Source: Melampsora larici-populina 98AG31 (Eukaryota > Basidiomycota > Pucciniomycetes > Pucciniales > Melampsoraceae). From it: a DNA stretch of 64,000 nucleotides. Within the stretch, counting starts at the first letter, position 1, and each line of letters opens with the position of its first letter. The stretch spans positions 650,010 to 714,009 of the forward strand of contig NW_006768778.1 of assembly GCF_000204055.1 (NCBI RefSeq), read 5' to 3'. Both the position numbers and the translations under genes were made by a program. Positions 56,200 through 64,000 of this stretch are shown piece by piece. Below the pieces are notes generated by a model, which did no database searches, was not told where the DNA came from, and saw only the letters and a program-made list of their open reading frames with translations.

Positions 56200-57715
56200 G
56201 TTATACAGAGCTGGAAGAGGATATTCTACTAATAAAATGACTAGTAGAAGTTGTTTGAGACTTCTCTCCTAAAACAACACAATCAGGAAAAGGCACTGTT
56301 GTATTGAGTACTGATAAGGCACCAGAGAAACATATCTTTCACACGAATTTTATCTCAAAAAGCACAATTTTATTACTATCAACACTGCTATAGTGTTATG
56401 ACCAGATGATAACTAAAGAAAATGAGCAATATCTTTATGATATTATTCCCAATAAGTCTTTTTGACTGCAACACAACAGTAAATTTCTCTTTATAGCTAT
56501 AATAAAGGGTGTATTTAAGTGACCAGGTACTATTAAAATAAGTTTATGATGATAAACAAAATAATAACTGTGTAAATGATAAAGAAAAAAAGGGGAACAA
56601 CAGTCCCAAAATCATCTCGAAGTATATATAACAATGTACTCCAACTTTTACAATGGTCAACAGCCTCAAAACCAATCAAATCCACCCACAATCCCTAAAA
56701 CCCTATAATGACGTAATGTAATGATCTTGTTACTAATAAATGATGTAATTGTCACAGCTGAAAGTGATCAATGACACAATAATATGATGTACATCACTTC
56801 TTATGATGAATACAGGTGTCTTTCCCTTGGAAACTAGCTAAAACCCAAATTTTGAGATTACAATTTTTTTCAGATGAGGTCCAATTTTGGATTACTAAAG
56901 TGAATCTTGTTGCCCTCATGATTTTGATCATTTATCACCCCCATATGACCTATTTCTCATGAGTGATGAGTAAGATATTGAGTTGTGAAGTTAAGGTTTT
57001 TAGTGTTACATGTTGACTTGTGACTGTGAATTTGTGGTTCACACCAATTTCTTATTTGCCTTGTAACTTTTTTTCATAAACCTCTGCTACTAGTGATTTA
57101 AAGTTTGTAAATTATGTAATCCGCTCTTTTGCGTTGAATGAGCTATCTACCAACCTAATCTGACGTCTTTTGACATATGTAATTAGCTGAAAACCTTCAT
57201 TTTTGACAAAATTCACCCATTTTCTTCACTTTTCACAGCTGCTACTCTCTTTTTCTTGCTCATGTAGTATGACATAATCCTCTATAACCTTAAAAATCCC
57301 GGAAAATCCTCTTGGCAACCTTAAATTCCACTATTACCACCATTACATATGCAAACTACATGTATACCCCTTGTTTACCAACTTTGAAAAAGTACCTTTT
57401 CCCTAATAACTTCTGTTTCTCATTATCCTCCTTCAAGATAAAAATTGTTACAGTATAATATAATGTTGTTCTTTCATATTCTAACCTTACTAAACCCATA
57501 AACCTAATATTACTACCATAAAAGCCATTTCCAAGCCTTTATACCTATATTTTCGAATTCTTCTTATGTTTTTCTTTCTTTCTTTTTGTAATAAGTTTGT
57601 GAATGAACTTTAAATCATAATGTGAATGTGAAAGTCGGCTAAGAGTAAAGTTGGCCAACATTGAGGAAAGCATTGAATAAAGATGAAAAATGTTGTCCTG
57701 GTTTTCATTTTGAAA
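56200..57715 (-). repeat. Right arm of the 1.5 kb inverted repeat
   Basis: Read on the minus strand it follows 31205-32720 from the outer edge (TTCAAAATG...) to the inner edge (AACTTCTACTA...). The hAT-like element at 57746 begins 30 bases outside its edge. Confidence 0.75.
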
Positions 57716-57745
57716 TTTGAACCATCTTGTTGCTAGCTTAACAAC

Positions 57746-60700
57746 CAACCCTGGGCCAGCAACGCAGGTGTTGCGTGTTGCGCTGCGCCTGCGTTGCGGT
57801 TTTTCTGACCGCAGCGCAACATAGAATCAAATTCTAGGTTGCGGCCTGACCCGCAGCGCAACATCATTTGTCAAATCGATGGATTTTTTGGGCCGCAACA
57901 ACATTTGTTGCGTTGCTGCCCAAAAAAAATCACAGTTCGGCGTTTTTTTGGCGCTGTTGCGCTGTGGAAAGCAATTCCTAGGATTGTGTCTTAATCTCGT
58001 ATCATTCTTTTATTACATTGTAGATCAACTCATCAAAGTGAAAGAAAAGATACATAGATGACTTTCTTCAACTCTTACAAGGCACAAGGGACTGGAGCAA
58101 AATTTGAAATCCTCATAACAATTCATATTATTTTCATTATGCATTTCTCTATACTTCATTATCAAGGGACTCAAATACATACAAAAGTAAATTAAAAGAA
58201 TAAATTCAAAACATCAAATGAAATACAAACCTTAGAAAAGGGGTCAGAGTCGAAAATTATCAACATTGATGTGATGCAGGAATGAAGAAAGAAAAAAAAA
58301 CACTTACATATAAAATCAAGCAAGACCAAACAGTTGATCTACAAGAAAACATGTGCCAAGATTGAACATTTCAAAGTGTCAGTATGATTCAGAAGAAGGA
58401 ATCAAATAAGATAACAAATTGATTTTAATTACATACCTGAATTAAAGATCATGATCAAAATTCCAATTGAATTTAAACTTCTATTTTGAGGTCCTAACTT
58501 GATACTAGATGAGAACTTGATGAATATTGAGTAAGCTATACAAACAAGAATCAAAAAACAATCAAATTCTAAATAAATAAAGAAACAATAGAAGTAGTCA
58601 GTAGTGTGTAGGAGAGCAGAGACTGAATAGGAAACTTACTTGGATATCATGAAGTTGATCATAGGCCAAGATCGAAATGATATACTTGATAAGTGGTTCG
58701 ATTTTGGGGTTCTAATATCTAAACCTGATTGAGAGATGAAGGTGGAGATCGAAATTGAATTCAAGAATAAAGGTTGAAGTTGAAAGGGAAGAATTGAATT
58801 GATAAAATAAATAAATTTGTTTTTGGGGTTTGAAGTCAAAAGAAGGAAGGAGATTAAGTCAGTACTGAACAAGAACCAAAGCTCAGAAGGAGATAGAATG
58901 ATAACTTACTTACATAATGATTAAAATCGAAATTAAGTGATTTGAGGTCTTGAGTGTTTGATTTAAATTGAAATGAACGGTCGGAATCGAAAGTGAGATG
59001 GGATAGAGGATGGTAGGAAGAAGTGTGAGGTGATAAGGGGATGGGATCGAAATTTAAATCTATCGGACCGATTAAAATTGAATCTAAAAATGAAAGGAAT
59101 CAAAGAAGAAAGAAGATGAGATTAGTAAATAAGAACAAACAAAAGAGGGAATGAAACTTACTTACACATCAAGAGCCAGAATCGAAATTTGAAAGATTAA
59201 AGTATGAACAAAGATAAGAAAATTGAAATATAACCTTACTTACATGAAGACCCCAAAATCGAAAATGGAATGAAGGGACATTATTGAATGAACAGTCAAT
59301 ATCGAGATTGATGAAGTCAAGATCTAAAGAAGAATGGTTAAGAAAAGAACATAGAGAGTTAGTACAGTGAGAAAGTGGAGAAGATAGAAGAGGAAAGCAA
59401 ACTACATACCAACATCGAACACCAGAATCGAAATTGAAACAGGATTGGAGTTTGATCTTGAGGTCTGAAGTTGAAATAGCTGAAAACCTAATTAAGATCG
59501 AGTGTGAATTGGTTGAGATTTGAACCTACAGTTGAAGTGAATTAAAAACAGAAAGAAGATTAAGTTAGTATTGAAGAATGAACGAGAGAATGAATAATAA
59601 GAAATTATAAGAAATGAAAAACAAACTTACTTAAATAGAACTCAAGATTGAAATTGAGGATAGTGAAGAATGAGATAGCGGAGATCAATGAAAAGACAAT
59701 TTAAAAACCTTACCTTTTGTGATTTGAAGAGAAGAAAAGTCCGATCGGAGATCGAGATGAAAATTGAGAAAGCAGGAGGGAGGGATCGAGAGAAGTTATC
59801 TATGAGTTTGTTTTTTTTGTCTGTGTGTGTGGAATCTGTGGTATCGTTTTTCTTTTTTTGTGATCCATCCAAGGGATCATCAAGTGTTCTTTTCGTGTGA
59901 TTCGCGTATTAGTGTGGATCAAAGAGTGTTCTAGTGTTAGTTGTTAAAGTGTTCTGATTGTTGTTATCGGCTTCGTGTCCGTGTCTAAGTGTTTTAATCG
60001 TGTGTTCAAGTGTTCTTGACATCGTATAAGGTTTTTTTTAGAGTGTTCCATCAAAGAATCAGAATATCATCGTTAGTTAGTGTGTCCGATTAAAATCAAG
60101 TTTGTTAGGATTTTTTTTATCTCATTGAAAGAAAAAGAAAGATAGATAATAAAACAAACCTTTATCGTAGTTTAGATCATCGTTTGTAGTGGTTGATCTT
60201 GAAGAATTGTAGTGTTGTTGTTTTATTTTTTTTCTTTTATTGTAGTTTTGCTGAGCTGAGTCGTGAAACAGTTGTCAGTTGGTTGGATTCAAGCTCAGGG
60301 CCGGGTTTTTTTTATCAGGGCTTTCCATATATCATTTTTTATCATTAACTTTTTACTCATAGCAAGAATTACATTAAACTCAAAATCTACATATCTTTGC
60401 TTCAACATCTAGTATATCTTTGTGTAGGGTATTGTTGGATTCTGCCAGATCTTGCGGTTTTTTTTAGAAATATCAGAATAGTATTACGTGTTAGACTTGT
60501 GAAGGTAGAAAGTTGTTAGAGAGTTGCTTCCTTGCTTTTTTTATTTTTGAACTGTTATTTCAAGGTTGAGGGCAGTCTACAACAATCATAGTTTCACCCG
60601 CATCTTGTTATTCTTTCTGCGGTGATTCTTCCCCTCTCCGGCTCAGCCTACGCCACACAGCGTAGGAGTTCTACAGCGCCTGTTGTGTTGCGCGACGGTC

Positions 60701-60846
60701 AAGGCGCCGCGCAACCTGACCTCACCATTTGTTGTTGCGGTACTTACCGCAGCGCAGCATGTAATGCAGGTTTGTGCTGCGTGTTGCGGAGCAACGCACC
60801 AAAAAAAACTCGTGTTGCGGTGTGTTGCGTTGCTGGCACAGGGTTG
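57746..60846. mobile_element. hAT-like non-autonomous element, 3.1 kb
   Basis: TIRs CAACCCTGGGCCAGCAACGC... (57746-57766) and its complement (60826-60846), 20 of 21 matching, flanked by the direct repeat TAACAAC (57739-57745 and 60847-60853). Both ends carry dense subterminal repeats of GTTGCG, GCGCTGCGG and CCGCAGCGCAAC (57760-57960 and 60650-60835). The interior is AT-rich with no transposase. The 7-bp rather than 8-bp TSD makes the hAT label tentative. Confidence 0.7.
58200..59730 (-). repeat. Degenerate repeats with splice-donor-like sequence
   Basis: On the minus strand a unit resembling TTTCGATTYTG...ATGTAAGTAAGTTT recurs near 58645, 58915, 59165, 59240, 59410, 59635 and 59715, at uneven spacing of about 75-270 bp. 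Each has GTAAGT or GTATGT after a GA-rich or TCGA-containing stretch. No protein frame links them. Confidence 0.5.
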
Positions 60847-60853
60847 TAACAAC

Positions 60854-60916
60854 AAGCCCACTGTGCCAGGTGATTTTTTCTCGGACTTGTCCGCCCCTGG
60901 CACAGGGGGCTTGCGT
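60854..60916. repeat. Short inverted repeat beside the hAT-like element
   Basis: AAGCCCACTGTGCCAGG (from 60855) pairs with CCTGGCACAGGGGGCTT (to 60913), two mismatches. It contains the same TGTGCCAG core as the adjacent TIR. Confidence 0.6.
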
Positions 60917-62377
60917 ATTAAACGTCAATTGTTGCGTGACTAATAGCCACCTTTTGGTGGGTGTTTTTTCACTTTGATTTTACACCACAACCCACAAATG
61001 CATTTTCTTCAAAAAAACAGTCAGATGCGCTCTGTTGAGTTATGAAGGAAATGGCCTCTTCAGAATCTTGACAGAGCTCATGATCCTGTTGATTCACTGA
61101 GGCTGCTTATTTTGAGATTTGAAATTTCAACCGCTAAGATTGTTATGTGTACCCTTAAAAAGGCTTGAGAGATGGTCAATTGACACCCTGAAACAAACTT
61201 GTTACTTGTTTCCCAGCTCGATTCTTGTGAGCTGGCACTTTTGATTCTCTTTTTTTTTCTAATAGAAGTTATGGACAAGATGCTGAACTCATACCAGCCA
61301 GTTTAAGAAACAAGATCAAAGTAATGTTGAATGAGATAGGATGGATTGCATCCAAAAGTGACCCAAACTTCACTTTTGGGGGCTATTGGTCACACTAGAC
61401 ATGTGGTTTAATGTGCAAGTCCCTTGTGCCTCGGCTTTGGGTTACCGTGAGCTTTTGCACAATCAGACTTGGGTTAAGTTAGATCTTGTTGTGCCCGGTT
61501 TTGATTTGCAAAAATGTTGAAATCTGAAAACCGGGCATCAACTGTTCAAAACCAGTTGCCAAATAGTGCAATCCATAAAAAATGATCCTGCACTTTTTTT
61601 CACTATCTTCCCTCCAAAAAAGACCATAGCGGAGCAGAGCGGTTTATTTACGCGCCCCGCTTTCTATTTACATAGTGCCTTAGAAAAAAGAGTGTAGTGA
61701 TTGCCCATTTTTCATAGCACCAAATTGCCCTGCTATGAAAAATGGCTAACATAGCATAGCGGAGCGGTGCGGTGCACGGGTGGTGTTGCTCCCAAAAGTG
61801 TCACAGACTTGAGTTGCTATTGAAAGTGGTATGAGGTTGTGTACCTTTTCAAGGAGAATAACCTACTTGAAGCTTATAAACATTTTCTATGGTGAGGTGA
61901 AGCAGAGAAGTCAAGAAAACAACATAAGAGGACTTGTTTCTTGGAGTTCACATGCCAAAACTTGCGAGTCCAATGTGATTCCCTCTTTGAGGGCGCGGAA
62001 AACACGCTTGTGAGGGGCTTTGTTAAGCTCATACCGGTATGTACCCATGGGTTGACAGTGACAGACACATTATGTGATATATAATACTCAGCTGCAGTAT
62101 TTCTCACGCCTGAATGTCACATGTATACATCAACCTAAATCAACTCCAGATTACTGTACTTGTGAGATCCTTGACCCACAGCATCAATCCTGGTTCTTTT
62201 GCATTGCTTCAAGTGGTTTTGGAATTTGAAATGTCCAGCACCTAAATATCAAGAGCTTATCCCTATAAATTGTAAAACTATTAGAAGATACATTTTGTAA
62301 GTATTATTTGGCTTGAGTACTCTAGTTTTACTTGAACAAAGAGTCTCAGGCTGAAAGCAGTAAGGTAGGGTTTGCAT
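60917..62377. other. Intergenic, two small palindromes
   Basis: No gene. TGCCCGGTTTT (61492-61502) pairs with AAAACCGGGCA (61527-61537). 61625-61780 has GC-rich ATAGCGGAGC repeats in AT-rich DNA. Confidence 0.4.
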
Positions 62378-62747
62378 TTATGATTTGAGCTGATGGGTGT
62401 CATTGACAGTGGAGAGAAGCACCACATTTTCAATGAAACCTAATTCTGTGGAGGTGGAGATGTTGTCAGTAATTTCTAAAAGTGAAGAATTATAAAGGAG
62501 ATAAAGACAATGCCCGGGGGAGCCCTTGATACAGTGAGAAAGGTTAAGATTTGAAACCATTGAAGGTCAGGATGGTAGAGCGCTCAGTTAGGAAGTTGTG
62601 TAATCTGTTGGGTGTTTGAGTATTGATTCCCTTCTTCTCCAGGGTGTCCAGAAGGTGGGGATGATGGACCAATGGGAAGGCTGATTTGATGTCTACAAAG
62701 AGAGTGCCAACAACCTTACCCTTCAACCATTCTTTCACAGACCCCAA
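62378..62747 (-). pseudogene. Non-LTR retrotransposon reverse transcriptase fragment
   Basis: First frame (62747-62544): VVGTLFVDIKSAFPLVHH...LLDTLEKKGI and LTERSTILTFNGF, the RT palm start of LINE-type elements. After a frame change near 62550: IKGSPGHCLYLLYNSSLL and GFIENVVLLS. The catalytic (F/Y)xDD motif is FIEN, and the PQGSPLSP block is KGSPGHC, so it is inactive. About 120 codons remain, with no endonuclease or 5' part. Confidence 0.7.
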
Positions 62748-63077
62748 TCACAAGTCACTGGCAGGCCAGTGCAACCCACTGACCCTAGCAAGTTATGAGA
62801 AAGTCACGAGAAAGTTGTGAAATGGATATCAAATGGATGTCTTCCATTGATTGAGAATTTGTTGAGAAGTGGTTAGGATACCACCAATAATGAGATGATG
62901 TCATACAGCATCATGAACCTGTACAAAACTGCTCCTGTATTTCCCCACCAAGAATACAAAGTTTATTAACCTTTGTGATGTAAATTGACTGAGTTATTGA
63001 GGTTTGAAAAAAATCACTGACAAAAAATGCTATTGTTGTACTATACCTAAACATTGATTCTGAAATATCTTCCAGCT
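62748..63077. other. Non-coding between LINE and copia fragments
   Basis: No coding signal seen. It may include the 3' flank or LTR edge of the copia element that follows on the minus strand. Confidence 0.35.
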
Positions 63078-64000
63078 TTAACAATATACATACACAAAAA
63101 AATTGATATTCCTTTTGACAATATGTTTCTCCACATGTTTGAAAGGACCTGGATGAAGTGGTTTAGTAAGGATGTCCGCTAACATATCCTCTGATGCACA
63201 ATATACTAATTTAATCACCCCTTCTTTCACCTTGATGATGCATTTCAATGGCCTTTGTCTGTCCATGCATGACTGCATTTTCCAAAATGTTGATGGTGCT
63301 CAAGCTGTCTGCGTTCAACAAGTATGGTTTCACGTGAGGTAATTTGATGGGGTTAAGAAATCTAGCTAGCCATATCATCTTGTCTCTGGCTTCATTTGAT
63401 GCTTGGTACTTTGCTTCAGTAGATGATTTAGCCATGGTTTGCTGCAGTCTGCTTTGCCAAATAATGGCTCCGCCAAATAGCATGAAGATGTATCCAGCTG
63501 TAGACCTCCTGGTACTTTTATCCCCTGCCCAGTCAGAGTCAGCAAAATGCTCAGGCAGGGCAAAACCATTGTTGCTCGCTATGGCGGTTGACAGTGTTTT
63601 GTTGTAATGGATGCAGTAATTCAATGTACCCTTGAGATAGAGTAAGATATGTTTGAAGGCTTCCCAATGACATAAGGATAGATTTTCTAAGTGCTGTGAT
63701 AAGCCACCAATTGCATAATTGATATCCGGTCGAGTGCATTGCAATAGATACATTAGGCTCCCAACCCCGCTTCCGTAGGGAAGGTTTAGTAAAGTAAAAG
63801 ATCTGGCTTCATCCGGCGTGGATTTAGTGAGTTTGGTGCCACCGGGTAAAGGAGTTGATGCTGGCTTGCTGTCAATCATACCAAATCTCTCAAGTAAAGA
63901 TCATGTCATTGCTTCTTGTCCTAAGATATAATGATGCGGACCAGCTCTAGCTATTTGTATACCAACAACACAATTTGATATACCCATGTCTTCCATTGGC
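63078..64000 (-). pseudogene. Ty1/copia polyprotein C-terminus, runs off the window
   Basis: The minus strand reads the end of reverse transcriptase (SKPASTPLPGGTKL, GSLMYLLQCTRPDINYAIGGLSQ) and RNase H (HFADSDWAGDKSTRRSTAGY, MAKSSTEAKYQASNEARD, LLNADSLSTINILEN). After a frame change near 63240 comes the usual tail KEGVIKLVYCASEDMLADIL. The N-terminal parts lie beyond 64000. The frame change suggests an inactive copy. Confidence 0.85.

Noticed and set aside
1..64000. tRNA and rRNA genes
   Set aside because: No B-box-like GGTTCGAATCC with matching A-box and cloverleaf, and no conserved rRNA blocks, were found by eye.

Overview
This 64 kb window is eukaryotic, fungal nuclear DNA, most likely from a rust fungus (Pucciniales, Basidiomycota). 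The signs are short 50-100 nt GT-AG introns, AT-rich intergenic DNA packed with nested transposons, and transposon proteins of the kinds abundant in rusts: a FAR1/MULE transposase fused to an OTU domain, DUF6589 and RecQ-like proteins, and two-gene Harbinger elements. The genus is inference. There is one assembly gap (100 N, 34243-34342). No rRNA, tRNA or CRISPR was seen.

Layout. 1-1188: 3' part of COX10. 1.9-11.1 kb: decayed Ty1/copia fragments, a 225-bp mariner-type MITE, and a full-length Mutator-like element (4456-9858) with 47-bp terminal inverted repeats (TIRs) and an 8-bp target-site duplication (TSD). Its one spliced gene encodes a FAR1-MULE-zinc knuckle-OTU protein. 12.3 kb: a small spliced gene. 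15.5-24.9 kb: a hAT element (18-bp TIRs, 8-bp TSD) whose transposase exon 2 is split by a young Ty3/gypsy chromovirus (17892-23908) with 189-bp LTRs and a 5-bp TSD. 25.2-28.0 kb: a membrane protein with a DUF3431 domain. 28.7-29.4 kb: a fold-back MITE carrying a second MITE in one arm. 31.2-32.7 kb: one arm of a 1.5 kb inverted repeat whose partner lies at 56.2-57.7 kb. 33-35.4 kb: a palindromic duplication of a Ser/Pro-rich repeat gene with the N gap inside. 36.3-37.7 kb: RHO3 GTPase in nine exons. 39.1-40.6 kb: an unknown membrane protein. 41.6-43.4 kb: a seven-helix membrane protein with a 12-nt micro-exon. 43.6-45.2 kb: two more non-autonomous elements and a perfect hairpin. 45.3-49.8 kb: a PIF/Harbinger element with an intact-looking transposase and an accessory gene carrying one stop codon. 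50-56.2 kb: a third MITE copy, then a decayed DUF6589 gene facing a decayed RecQ-like helicase. 57.7-60.8 kb: a 3.1 kb hAT-like non-autonomous element. 62.4-64 kb: fragments of a LINE reverse transcriptase and of a copia polyprotein.

The cellular genes (COX10, the 57-residue gene, the DUF3431 gene, RHO3, two membrane proteins) are small islands; at least half the window is mobile DNA. Several insertions can be dated relative to each other because TSDs and empty-site copies are preserved: gypsy into hAT, MITE-A into MITE-B. The most unusual points are: possible -1 frameshift sites in the MULE and gypsy genes; a self-priming signature in the gypsy LTR; five insertions of three kinds sharing a 3-bp ATT/AAT TSD; a shattered DUF6589 + RecQ pair next to one arm of the long inverted repeat; and the palindrome around the assembly gap.

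Exon borders were worked out by eye from reading frame, splice motifs and remembered family sequences. No database search was run.
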